Below, in pieces: positions 1 through 6,303 of a DNA stretch of 6,303 bases (position 1 is the first letter of the stretch; each line of letters opens with the position of its first letter). The notes below the pieces were generated by a model that had not been told where the DNA came from, searched no databases, and saw only the letters and a list, made by a program, of their open reading frames with translations. The DNA is from Bacteroidota bacterium (GTDB taxonomy: Bacteria > Bacteroidota > Bacteroidia > UKL13-3). Both the position numbers and the translations under genes were made by a program. The stretch spans positions 1 to 6,303 of the forward strand of contig CANHRW010000123.1 of the NCBI GenBank assembly GCA_947462865.1. The letters are read 5' to 3'.

Positions 1-2021
1 ATTGCCCAATCGAACCAAATATCTATCCCTCCCAAAGTGGAGATTCCTTTTTGTTTTAATTTGATTGTTTTTACCAGATACTTGCTCAAAATATTGCCTT
101 GTACACCACGGCCTTTAATAGCCAATGTGCTAAAGTCAAAATCAAACGAAAGTTTTCTGGCATGGCTCAATGGACTTAAAGTAACAGCCACAATTTCAGC
201 TTCTCCTGAAGGGTTTGCTGAAAAATACAATATTCTAGAATTGGCTGTTCCTTGTGTTAGATCGTATTCTTTATCACGTGTGATGCCAGTTACTGGAAAA
301 CGCTTTGCATAGCTGGTTTTTGTTTTGCCATCCAGGTAAATTAAGTTATACGTTCTGCGTTCATCATTTTTCCTGAAAACATCTACATGAATGATGTCTT
401 TACCCATAAATGCCTTTTCTTGCACCTTGCTTACCAACATTTTACCATCTCTTCTAAATACAATAATGTCGTCTATATCAGAGCAATCAACCACAAACTC
501 ATCCTTTTTTAATCCATACCCAACAAAACCTTCTGTTCTGTTTACGTATAATTTTTGGTTGGCAATGGCTACTGTTTTTGAATCTATATTGTCAAATGTT
601 TTGATTTCGGTTTTACGTTCTTTGCCTTTGCTGTATTTTTTAAGAAGGTTTTCGAAATAACGAATGGCATATTGTTTTAGATTTTCTAAGTCATTCTTTA
701 CTTGTTCCAATTGGTTTTCAAGCCCTTTTATGTATTCATCGGCTTTAAAAGCATCGTATTTTGAAATGCGCTTGATCTTTATTTCAGTGAGTTTCAGAAT
801 GTCATCTTCGGTGAGGTCTCTTCTAAATAATTTGCGAAACTTGTTCATGCCCCTCCAAATGGTATCAATTACATCTTCAAAGGTTTCACATTCTTCAATG
901 TCTCGGTAGATACGCTTTTCAATAAATATTTTTTCTAATGAACTGGCATGCCAAGATGCTTCTAATTCATTCATTTTAATTTCAAGCTCCTGTCTGAGTA
1001 ACTCTTTGGTGCGTTCTGTAGAAAGCTTCAATAATTCTTCTACTCCAATAAAAATAGGTTTGTTGTCTACAATGACGCAGGCATTTGGAGATATACTAAC
1101 TTCGCAATCAGTAAAGGCATACAATGCATCAATGGTTTTATCTGGAGACACACCTGGTGCCAATTGTATTTCAACCTCAACATCTTTGGCCGTATTGTCA
1201 ATTACTTTTTTAATTTTGATTTTACCCGAATCATTGGCTTTAATGATAGAGTCAATCAATTGATTGGTAGTGACGCCATAAGGTACATCTTTAATGAGCA
1301 AAGTTTTCTTATCAGATTCTTCAATTCTGGCTCTAACTCTAACTTTTCCTCCCTTTTTACCCTGATTGTAATTGGAAACATCTATTAATCCGCAAGTTGC
1401 AAAATCAGGATACAGCTCAAACTTTTTTCCTTTTAAATGGTCGATACTGGCTTGTAATAATTCAATAAAATTGTGAGGCAATACTTTGGTAGCTAAGCCA
1501 ACAGCAATCCCTTCCACTCCTTGAGCCAATAACAATGGAAATTTCATAGGTAAAGAAACAGGCTCTTTCTTTCTTCCATCGTAAGAGTTTTGCCAAACAG
1601 TGGTTTGTTTGTTAAACGCTACTTCCAATGCAAATTTGGAAAGCCTTGCTTCTATATATCTGGGTGCTGCCGCAGAGTCACCTGTGCGCACATCTCCCCA
1701 GTTTCCTTGAGTTTCTATGAGCAAATCCTTTTGTCCCAAATTGACCATTGCATCACCAATGGCTGCATCACCATGTGGATGGTATTGCATGGTTTGCCCA
1801 ATTACATTGGCTACCTTGTTAAAACGACCATCATCCATGTCTCGCATAGCATGCAAAATTCTACGCTGAACAGGTTTAAGTCCATCATCAATAGCAGGAA
1901 CTGCCCTTTCTAAAATTACATATGAGGCATAATCTAAAAACCAATTTTCGTACAGTCCGTTAACTGCAATTACATGGTACTCTTGCCTACTTTCTTTGTT
2001 TTCTTCATTTATTTCTTCCAT
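1..2021 (-). CDS. parC: DNA topoisomerase IV subunit A, partial (C-terminus beyond window)
   Basis: This is the DNA-cleaving subunit of topoisomerase IV, which with ParE decatenates daughter chromosomes. 673 codons are visible; the reading frame is open at the left edge, so the end of the C-terminal domain is missing. Seen: NGLYENWFLDYASYVILERA (residues 21-40) and DGLKPVQRR (46-54), then the quinolone-site segment YHPHGDAAIGDAM (80-92), the catalytic tyrosine Y122 after R121 in AAAPRYIEARL, and the DNA-intercalating isoleucine I172 in GIAVGLATKVLPHN. A charged helical coiled-coil gate follows at about 330-460, and the start of the C-terminal beta-pinwheel at about 478. The N-terminal signature is ParC-like rather than GyrA-like, and no GyrA box is seen in the visible part. 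The ATG is firm: an in-frame TAG lies four codons upstream and GAAGG sits 3 bases before it. parE is not next to it here. Confidence 0.95.
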   Translation of the reverse strand, partial: MEEINEENKESRQEYHVIAVNGLYENWFLDYASYVILERAVPAIDDGLKPVQRRILHAMRDMDDGRFNKVANVIGQTMQYHPHGDAAIGDAMVNLGQKDLLIETQGNWGDVRTGDSAAAPRYIEARLSKFALEVAFNKQTTVWQNSYDGRKKEPVSLPMKFPLLLAQGVEGIAVGLATKVLPHNFIELLQASIDHLKGKKFELYPDFATCGLIDVSNYNQGKKGGKVRVRARIEESDKKTLLIKDVPYGVTTNQLIDSIIKANDSGKIKIKKVIDNTAKDVEVEIQLAPGVSPDKTIDALYAFTDCEVSISPNACVIVDNKPIFIGVEELLKLSTERTKELLRQELEIKMNELEASWHASSLEKIFIEKRIYRDIEECETFEDVIDTIWRGMNKFRKLFRRDLTEDDILKLTEIKIKRISKYDAFKADEYIKGLENQLEQVKNDLENLKQYAIRYFENLLKKYSKGKERKTEIKTFDNIDSKTVAIANQKLYVNRTEGFVGYGLKKDEFVVDCSDIDDIIVFRRDGKMLVSKVQEKAFMGKDIIHVDVFRKNDERRTYNLIYLDGKTKTSYAKRFPVTGITRDKEYDLTQGTANSRILYFSANPSGEAEIVAVTLSPLSHARKLSFDFDFSTLAIKGRGVQGNILSKYLVKTIKLKQKGISTLGGIDIWFDWA

Positions 2022-2026
2022 CTGCC

Positions 2027-2047
2027 TTCGCTATCTCAAACAGCGAA
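2027..2047 (-). promoter_or_regulatory. Hairpin in the parC leader next to the ribosome-binding site
   Basis: On the minus strand TTCGCT (2047-2042) and AGCGAA (2032-2027) are perfect inverted repeats around a 9-base loop, and a U-G pair (2048/2026) can extend the stem to 7. The 3' arm shares the bases GAA with the purine-rich GAAGG (2029-2025) that precedes the parC ATG at 2021. If the transcript starts upstream, the stem could partly occlude the ribosome-binding site. The structure is seen in the sequence; a regulatory role is inference, and a 6-bp stem can arise by chance. Confidence 0.35.
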
Positions 2048-2243
2048 ACTAAGTTATAATTTGCTGCCATAATCCACAATTTCTAATTTAAATAGCTTAA
2101 AATGTACACCTGTTAACTTCTATTTTAATTGGCCATAACATTGTCATCAATTTAATGAATGACTCCCTAACACAATAAAAAAATACAACGGTTGAATTAA
2201 CGATGAAGTGGGTTTTGTTTAATTATTTTTATTGTTGATTATT

Positions 2244-2258
2244 AGCTAATTAATAGCT
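2244..2258 (-). terminator. Weak candidate terminator after the YihY-family gene
   Basis: Just past the stop codon at 2261 on the minus strand, AGCTA and TAGCT (2258-2254 and 2248-2244) can form a 5-bp stem with a 5-base loop. A/T-rich sequence follows, but without an uninterrupted T run. The stem is short and AT-rich, so termination here is uncertain and read-through into parC is possible. Confidence 0.2.
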
Positions 2259-2260
2259 TT

Positions 2261-3247
2261 TTAGCCATTTGCTGGTGTTTCCGTTTCAAGGAATATGATT
2301 TTATTTTCTTTGTTTTTTCTGGCTTTATTCTTGTCTTCCTGTTCTTTTGCCAATAGTAAGGCAATATTAAACTCATATCCCAACAATAAAATAAAGGTGT
2401 TGATGTAAATGAGCATCATGATTACAATTAAAACGCCAATAGAACCGTATACCTTGTTGTATGAATTGAAATGGTTTACATATTGAGAAAATCCGTAAGT
2501 AGTCAGTAAAATAACAATGCTGGCAAATACAGCTCCTGCAGAGAAAAAACGCCATTTACGTTGTTTGGCAGGAGCAAAAAAATAAATTGAACCTACAATG
2601 CCAACCACTATTAACCATACTATTAATAAATTAAAACTAGACAAAAGAAATGGAACTACTTTTGAAGGGAAATATTTTACTTTTTCGAGGTAGCTGATTA
2701 AAATAGTGCCACCAGTTAAGGTTAATACAGATATGATAATAAGCAAAGTGATGATAATCGCCAAAACAATCGCAACCATTCTTTGCCTCCAGAAACTTCG
2801 GGTTTCTTTAGAGTGACTGTACTTATTTAGTTGAACCATCAAACTATGAAATCCATTGGTTGAGAAATAGATTGCGGACAAAAATCCAATAGAAAGTAAT
2901 CCGCCTCTTTGGTTTTTAAGAATATCTTCAAGCGTTTCTTTTATGGTTTCATATACATTTACAGGAATCGCTTCTTGTATAAAAAATAAAATATCGTCGT
3001 GAGAGTAATTTAATGGCAGATAGGCAATTAACGTAAAGAAAAAAATGGTAGTTGGAAATAAGGCCAAGAAAAACGTAAATGACAACGCCGATGCTCGGGT
3101 ATTGAGGTCGCTATTGCTAATTTTACGAACAAAAAATTCAAATACTGCAAAGATGCTTACGCCTTGAATACCAGGCATAGACATTGCTGAAAACTTTTTA
3201 TAAAACCATTTCAATGGCTTGTGAAATATGTTTGCAGGTTGTTTCAA
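2261..3247 (-). CDS. YihY/BrkB-family (UPF0761) inner-membrane protein
   Basis: A polytopic membrane protein of 328 residues; its molecular function is not established. Family members were once misnamed ribonuclease BN, and nothing here suggests a nuclease. Seen: a charged N-terminus, then RASALSFTFFLALFPTTIFF (51-70), the family's first conserved helix with its LFP motif. Further hydrophobic segments lie at about 115-135, 157-180, 200-224, 234-256 and 267-298. The C-terminal family motif YNKVYGSIGVL (263-273) is followed by LLLGYEFN (287-294), then a charged cytoplasmic tail. That gives about six membrane segments, as is usual for the family. The start is a TTG whose last two bases lie in the TGA stop of the upstream thioesterase (TTGA, 3247-3244), suggesting translational coupling. 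An in-frame TAA two codons upstream excludes a longer protein; ATG codons at residues 22 (3184) and 24 (3178) are alternatives. No clear Shine-Dalgarno sequence is seen for any of them. Confidence 0.9.
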   Translation of the reverse strand: MKQPANIFHKPLKWFYKKFSAMSMPGIQGVSIFAVFEFFVRKISNSDLNTRASALSFTFFLALFPTTIFFFTLIAYLPLNYSHDDILFFIQEAIPVNVYETIKETLEDILKNQRGGLLSIGFLSAIYFSTNGFHSLMVQLNKYSHSKETRSFWRQRMVAIVLAIIITLLIIISVLTLTGGTILISYLEKVKYFPSKVVPFLLSSFNLLIVWLIVVGIVGSIYFFAPAKQRKWRFFSAGAVFASIVILLTTYGFSQYVNHFNSYNKVYGSIGVLIVIMMLIYINTFILLLGYEFNIALLLAKEQEDKNKARKNKENKIIFLETETPANG

Positions 3248-3660
3248 GTTTTAGGATTGAAAAATAGATCAAATTTAGTAGCAATTTGTGCAGGATAATT
3301 TACAGGTTTATTGGTTTTAATGTCAATAAATACCAATGTAGTTTCGCCTTGGTGCAACAATTCGCCAATTTCATTGAAAATTTCGTACTCAAATTTACAC
3401 CTAATTTGTGGTTTAGTCTTGATGCTTGTTTGAATGGTTAACAAATCATCGTATTTAGCAGGTTTTAAGTATTTAGATGACATACTAATGACTGGCATCA
3501 TGATGCCAGAGTCTTCTAATCCTTTGTAGCTCATGCCTAGACTTCTTAAAAGTTCAACTCTGGCAACTTCAAAATATTGGGCATAGTTGCCATAATAAAC
3601 ATATCCCATTTGATCTGTTTCAGCATACCTGACTCTAATTTGTGTAGTAGCACTTACCAT
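3244..3660 (-). CDS. Hotdog-fold acyl-CoA thioesterase (YbgC/4-hydroxybenzoyl-CoA thioesterase family)
   Basis: A predicted cytoplasmic thioesterase of 138 residues that hydrolyses an acyl-CoA; the substrate cannot be told from sequence. Seen: IRVRYAETDQMGYVYYGNYAQYFEVARVE, split as strand 8-12, the active-site loop with D16 (equivalent to catalytic Asp17 of Pseudomonas 4-hydroxybenzoyl-CoA thioesterase) and MGYVYYGNY, then the central hotdog helix at about 26-42. The remaining beta-strands include SMSSKYLKPAKYDDLL and GETTLVFID. The length is typical for the family. I chose the ATG at 3660 because homology starts there. An upstream ATG at 3711 would add 17 residues entirely inside lhgO with no family match. 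The chosen ATG overlaps the lhgO stop by 7 bases (ATGGTAA), so this is the second gene of a coupled operon. E. coli YbgC itself belongs to the tol-pal cluster, which is not present here. Confidence 0.9.
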   Translation of the reverse strand: MVSATTQIRVRYAETDQMGYVYYGNYAQYFEVARVELLRSLGMSYKGLEDSGIMMPVISMSSKYLKPAKYDDLLTIQTSIKTKPQIRCKFEYEIFNEIGELLHQGETTLVFIDIKTNKPVNYPAQIATKFDLFFNPKT

Positions 3661-4859
3661 TCTATTCTTTTTAACGCAATGTCTGATAAGGTATTGCCTA
3701 TTGATAGACATGATGTGGCAGCTGGAGAAGGTGCATTTAATAAATGTATCCCTCTATTGTTTTCTACAATTTTAAAATCATCTAACAAGCCCCCCATTCT
3801 ATCACATGCTTGGGCCCTTACTCCTGAACCTGCTGGAACCAAATCATCTTCGGTAATGTCTGGAATGAGTTTTTGCAATGCTTTTGTAAATGCAGCTTTT
3901 GAGAAACTCCTGTAGAATTCACCCATTCCTGTTTTCCAATATTTTTTTACGACCACTTGAAAACCGGGCCAAGCAAGAGATTCTAGCATTTCTCTCGCAT
4001 CAACGTCGGCCATTTGGTATCCCTCTCGTTGAAAAGCAAATACAGCATTTGGACCCGCTTCAATATGACCATTGATCATTCGTGTAAAATGAACACCTAA
4101 AAAAGGGAAATTTGGATCTGGCACTGGGTATATCAAATTTTTTACCAGCGCTTGTTTTTCAGGTTTTATTAAAAAATACTCACCCCTAAATGGAATAATT
4201 CTGGTATCTAGTTGAGGGCTAGTTAATTGAGCAATTTTATCGCTGTATAAACCCGCACAATTGATATAGTGTTTGGTTTCAAATATGCCTGTATCAGTAT
4301 GAATAAAAGCAAGGTGCCCTTTTTCTTCAATATTGTTTACTTTCTGATTGAAAAATACTTGGCAACCCTTTTCTGTGATTAATTGCTGCAATTGATTGCA
4401 AACTGCAGTATAACTGATAATACCCGTATATGGAACTTGAATTGACTGAATGGCATTTACATTAGGTTCAAGTTCTTTGGTTTGTTCTTGATTGAGTAAT
4501 TGAATTTGGTCCAAGCCATTTTCAAGCCCTCTTTGGTACAATTTATTGAGTTCTGGTAATTCGTTCTGATTGGTTGCAACTATTATTTTACCACACAATT
4601 CGTAGGGGATTCCATAAGTATTGCAGAATTCAATTAAAGATTTATAACCATTGATGCAATTTTGGGCCTTTAAACTGCCTGGTTTATAATAAATTCCAGA
4701 ATGAATAACTCCACTGTTATGGCCTGTTTGGTGTTTGGCTACTGCATTTTCCTTTTCAAGAATTAATATTTTTAACAAAGGATTTTTAAGAAGTAACTGG
4801 TAGGCTGTTGAAAGTCCTACTATTCCCGCTCCAATAATGGTGAAATCATATTTTTTCAT
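3654..4859 (-). CDS. lhgO: L-2-hydroxyglutarate oxidase/dehydrogenase (FAD-dependent)
   Basis: A flavoenzyme of 401 residues that oxidises L-2-hydroxyglutarate to 2-oxoglutarate and, in characterised relatives such as E. coli LhgO (YgaF), passes electrons to membrane quinones. Seen: the N-terminal Rossmann dinucleotide site GAGIVG (10-15) with the ribose-binding acidic residue E35 after the second strand (ILILEKE). The family motif HNSGVIHSGIYYKPGSLKA follows at 47-65, then the DAO-fold substrate domain with FRGEYF and FPFLGVHFTR. The C-terminal flavin-contacting motif GSGVRAQACD (344-353) and APSPAATSCLSIG (376-388) complete the fold. The length is close to the roughly 420 residues of E. coli LhgO. 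The ATG at 4859 places GAGIVG at the normal distance from the N-terminus. It is first in a minus-strand operon and its stop overlaps the thioesterase start. A TATATTTG -7 box lies 5 bases before the ATG. A glycine-oxidase or other DAO-family activity is a less likely alternative. Confidence 0.93.
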   Translation of the reverse strand: MKKYDFTIIGAGIVGLSTAYQLLLKNPLLKILILEKENAVAKHQTGHNSGVIHSGIYYKPGSLKAQNCINGYKSLIEFCNTYGIPYELCGKIIVATNQNELPELNKLYQRGLENGLDQIQLLNQEQTKELEPNVNAIQSIQVPYTGIISYTAVCNQLQQLITEKGCQVFFNQKVNNIEEKGHLAFIHTDTGIFETKHYINCAGLYSDKIAQLTSPQLDTRIIPFRGEYFLIKPEKQALVKNLIYPVPDPNFPFLGVHFTRMINGHIEAGPNAVFAFQREGYQMADVDAREMLESLAWPGFQVVVKKYWKTGMGEFYRSFSKAAFTKALQKLIPDITEDDLVPAGSGVRAQACDRMGGLLDDFKIVENNRGIHLLNAPSPAATSCLSIGNTLSDIALKRIEW

Positions 4860-4864
4860 TGCTA

Positions 4865-4872
4865 CAAATATA
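4865..4872 (-). promoter_or_regulatory. Bacteroidota -7 promoter box (TAnnTTTG) for lhgO
   Basis: TATATTTG on the minus strand matches the Bacteroidota -7 consensus TAnnTTTG exactly and ends 5 bases before the lhgO ATG. A start site at the usual distance would give a leader of only a few bases or none. No TTG is seen at the expected -33 position. It would drive the three-gene operon. Confidence 0.6.
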
Positions 4873-4879
4873 CATTTTA

Positions 4880-4891
4880 ATCTATTTAGAT
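4880..4891. promoter_or_regulatory. 12-bp palindrome between the divergent promoters (possible operator)
   Basis: ATCTA-TT-TAGAT has two perfect 5-base arms around two bases. It lies between the two outward-facing -7 boxes, 7 bases from the lhgO box and 12 bases from the pyrC box, roughly where the upstream promoter elements of both would fall. A shared regulator binding site is possible. It is short and AT-rich, so chance is a real alternative. Confidence 0.3.
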
Positions 4892-4903
4892 AGGCTAGTT
4901 TAG

Positions 4904-4911
4904 TACCTTTG
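4904..4911 (+). promoter_or_regulatory. Bacteroidota -7 promoter box (TAnnTTTG) for dihydroorotase
   Basis: TACCTTTG matches the Bacteroidota -7 consensus TAnnTTTG exactly and ends 4 bases before the dihydroorotase ATG at 4916. As with lhgO, this implies a very short leader or a leaderless mRNA and leaves no room for a Shine-Dalgarno sequence downstream of the box. No clear TTG -33 element is seen. Confidence 0.6.
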
Positions 4912-4915
4912 TGGA

Positions 4916-6253
4916 ATGAGCAAAATTTTAATTAAAAATGCCAAATTGGTGAATGAAGGAGAACAATTCTTTGCCGATGTTTTGATCAAAGGACAATTTA
5001 TAGAAAAAATTGAAAAACAAGGTATCTCAATGCCCGCTGATATTGTCATTGATGCTGAAGGGTCCTATTTATTACCTGGAGCCATTGACGACCAAGTACA
5101 TTTTAGAGAGCCAGGCTTAACACACAAAGCCGATATTCAAACCGAATCTAGGGCTGCAGTTGCTGGTGGTGTCACAACTTTTATGGAAATGCCAAATACT
5201 TTGCCACCCACAACTACCCTAGAATTATTAGAAGAAAAATACCAAAGAGCAGCTCAAGTTTCTGTTGCCAATTTTAGTTTTTATTTGGGAGCTACTGCAC
5301 ATAATTTAGAGCAGATTTTAAGGGTTAATGACCGTCAAATTTGTGGGGTAAAAATATTCATGGGTTCAAGTACTGGTGATATGTTAGTTGATGACCCAAA
5401 AGCAATTGAAGCAATCTTTAGTCAATGTGGTAGCTTAATTGCGACACATTGTGAAGATGACCATATTATTGCAGAAAATGCCAAATTGTATAAGGCTGAA
5501 TATGGAGAAGAAATTCCAATGAAATTTCATCCACTCATCAGAAGTGAAGCAGCTTGTTATGCCTCTTCTTCATTTGCTGTTCATTTGGCACAAAAATTTG
5601 GGTCACGCTTGCATGTTTTACATATTAGCACAGCCAAAGAATTGGAATTATTCAGCAATAAAATTCCCTTGTTACAAAAGAAAATTACCGCTGAAGCTTG
5701 CATACATCACCTATGGTTCAATGATGCGGACTATGAACAATTGGGGAGCCTCATTAAATGGAATCCGGCTGTTAAAACAATACATGATTCAACAGCTATT
5801 TTACAAGCAGTAATAGACAACAGAATAGATGTAATAGCAACGGATCATGCCCCTCATACCATGGAAGAAAAATCAAGAACTTATTTCCAATGTCCGAGTG
5901 GCGGACCTTTGGTTCAACATAGTTATTTAGCAATGTATGAATTGTTTACAAGGGGTAAAATTAGCCTTGAGAAAATTGTAGAAAAAATGGCTCATCATGT
6001 TGCCATGCTTTATGAAATTGATAGAAGAGGGTTTATTAGAGAAGGTTTTTATGCCGATTTAACCATTTTAAATCCGGGTATACAAACCAAGGTAATCAAA
6101 GATGAGTTATACGCTAAATGTAAATGGAGTCCATTTGAAGGACATACATTTCCAGCACAAATAACACATACATTGGTAAGTGGTAATTTGGTTTATGAAA
6201 ATAAAAAAATACAATCAGACAAAGCAGGAATGCGTTTGTTATTTAATCGATAA
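4916..6253 (+). CDS. pyrC: Dihydroorotase, class I (Bacteroidota type)
   Basis: A cytoplasmic amidohydrolase of 445 residues that cyclises N-carbamoyl-L-aspartate to L-dihydroorotate, the third step of de novo pyrimidine synthesis. Seen: an N-terminal beta-sandwich strand set (1-50), then LPGAIDDQVHFREPGLTHKA (53-72) leading into the TIM barrel. Further motifs are FMEMPNT (89-95), GVKIFMGSSTG (144-154; K146 is a candidate bridging carboxylated lysine), ATHCED (176-181; H178), LHVLHISTAKE (232-242; H236) and ATDHAPH (308-314; catalytic D310). A substrate-loop-like PSGGP (327-331) and a C-terminal return to the sandwich (GFYADLTIL, 377-385) follow. The canonical HxH metal motif reads Q60-V-H62. 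From memory this is typical of Bacteroidota dihydroorotases rather than a defect. Allantoinase or hydantoinase is the main alternative, but REPGLTHK and the overall motif set favour dihydroorotase. It is transcribed divergently from lhgO. Confidence 0.92.
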   Translation: MSKILIKNAKLVNEGEQFFADVLIKGQFIEKIEKQGISMPADIVIDAEGSYLLPGAIDDQVHFREPGLTHKADIQTESRAAVAGGVTTFMEMPNTLPPTTTLELLEEKYQRAAQVSVANFSFYLGATAHNLEQILRVNDRQICGVKIFMGSSTGDMLVDDPKAIEAIFSQCGSLIATHCEDDHIIAENAKLYKAEYGEEIPMKFHPLIRSEAACYASSSFAVHLAQKFGSRLHVLHISTAKELELFSNKIPLLQKKITAEACIHHLWFNDADYEQLGSLIKWNPAVKTIHDSTAILQAVIDNRIDVIATDHAPHTMEEKSRTYFQCPSGGPLVQHSYLAMYELFTRGKISLEKIVEKMAHHVAMLYEIDRRGFIREGFYADLTILNPGIQTKVIKDELYAKCKWSPFEGHTFPAQITHTLVSGNLVYENKKIQSDKAGMRLLFNR

Positions 6254-6285
6254 AAAACAATTTAAATTTTATTTGTTTATCCTAT

Positions 6286-6303
6286 ATGGACCCAATACAA
6301 GAC
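6286..6303 (+). CDS. Possible start of a downstream gene (six codons only)
   Basis: An ATG 32 bases after the dihydroorotase stop opens a frame reading MDPIQD to the window edge. The short same-strand spacing would suit an operon partner of pyrC. No Shine-Dalgarno sequence or perfect -7 box precedes it, and six residues are too few for any identification. It may not be a gene. Confidence 0.3.

Larger units (their letters stand above)
2022..2260. other. AT-rich intergenic gap between the yihY-type gene and parC
   Basis: This is the longest gene-free stretch in the window. I find no credible coding frame in it. On the minus strand it is both the downstream region of the YihY-family gene and the leader of parC. 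No perfect TAnnTTTG -7 box is present on the minus strand; the nearest matches are TACATTTT (2106-2099) and TAGTTTCG near 2051-2044, each with one mismatch and neither with a well-spaced TTG at -33. Short inverted repeats occur at 2027-2047, 2143-2163 and 2244-2258. The parC promoter probably lies here, but I cannot place it. Confidence 0.6.

Noticed and set aside
37..1913. Several plus-strand open frames of 74-107 codons opposite the left third
   Set aside because: They all lie antisense to parC, whose minus-strand frame is continuous, carries unmistakable family motifs and explains the region. The plus-strand translations show no recognisable domain.
2143..2163. Inverted repeat GTCAT ... 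ATGAC in the parC upstream gap
   Set aside because: Five-base arms with an 11-base loop are too weak to call a regulatory RNA or operator without conservation data.
2261..3247. Ribonuclease BN annotation for the membrane protein
   Set aside because: That name for YihY-family proteins is a known misassignment. The sequence is a polytopic membrane protein with no metallo-beta-lactamase or other nuclease motif.
3661..3711. 17-residue N-terminal extension of the thioesterase from the ATG at 3711
   Set aside because: It lies wholly inside the lhgO coding sequence, matches nothing in the hotdog family, and the ATG at 3660 gives the normal family length.
3577..3915. Plus-strand open frame of 112 codons across the lhgO/thioesterase junction
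   Set aside because: It is antisense to two well-supported overlapping genes and its translation resembles no family I know.
5544..5813. Plus-strand open frame inside dihydroorotase in another frame
   Set aside because: It is an out-of-frame shadow of pyrC, whose catalytic motifs run through the same bases.
6255..6278. Possible terminator after dihydroorotase (AAACAA ... TTGTTT)
   Set aside because: The stem has 6 mostly A-T pairs with a 12-base AT-rich loop, and lacks both a GC-rich core and a T tract; chance is likely in such AT-rich sequence.
1..6303. Mobile element, CRISPR array, tRNA/rRNA or defence system
   Set aside because: I saw no transposase or recombinase, no regularly spaced repeats, no tRNA- or rRNA-like sequence and no defence-associated domain; nearly all of the window is accounted for by housekeeping genes.

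Overview
The window looks like an ordinary housekeeping stretch of an AT-rich Bacteroidota chromosome. Three things suggest this: a ParC protein of the Bacteroidota type, a dihydroorotase carrying the DDQVHFREPG signature I associate with that phylum, and two copies of the Bacteroidota -7 promoter motif TAnnTTTG directly upstream of start codons. I cannot place it below phylum with confidence; a Chitinophagales/Sphingobacteriales-like genome would fit.

Layout: from the left edge to 2021, on the minus strand, lies the N-terminal 673 codons of topoisomerase IV subunit A (parC), cut by the window edge. A 239-base AT-rich gap without a gene follows (2022-2260). Next is a tightly packed minus-strand operon, read right to left: L-2-hydroxyglutarate oxidase (lhgO, 4859-3654), a hotdog-fold acyl-CoA thioesterase (3660-3244), and a YihY/BrkB-family inner-membrane protein (3247-2261). 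Consecutive genes in this operon overlap by 7 and 4 bases. A 56-base divergent intergenic region (4860-4915) holds a -7 box for each direction and a small palindrome between them. On the plus strand comes a complete class I dihydroorotase (pyrC, 4916-6253) of pyrimidine biosynthesis. The last 18 bases may begin another gene.

The genes do not form one obvious pathway. LhgO removes L-2-hydroxyglutarate, an off-target reduction product of 2-oxoglutarate, and feeds electrons to the quinone pool. The thioesterase hydrolyses an unidentified acyl-CoA. The YihY protein is a membrane protein of unknown function. Dihydroorotase and topoisomerase IV are core functions. I see no mobile element, CRISPR array, tRNA, rRNA or defence island, and nothing I would call an undescribed system. 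The points worth a second look are regulatory or mechanistic details: likely leaderless divergent promoters, overlapping genes with a TTG start, a hairpin at the parC start, and a Gln in place of the first metal-binding His in dihydroorotase.
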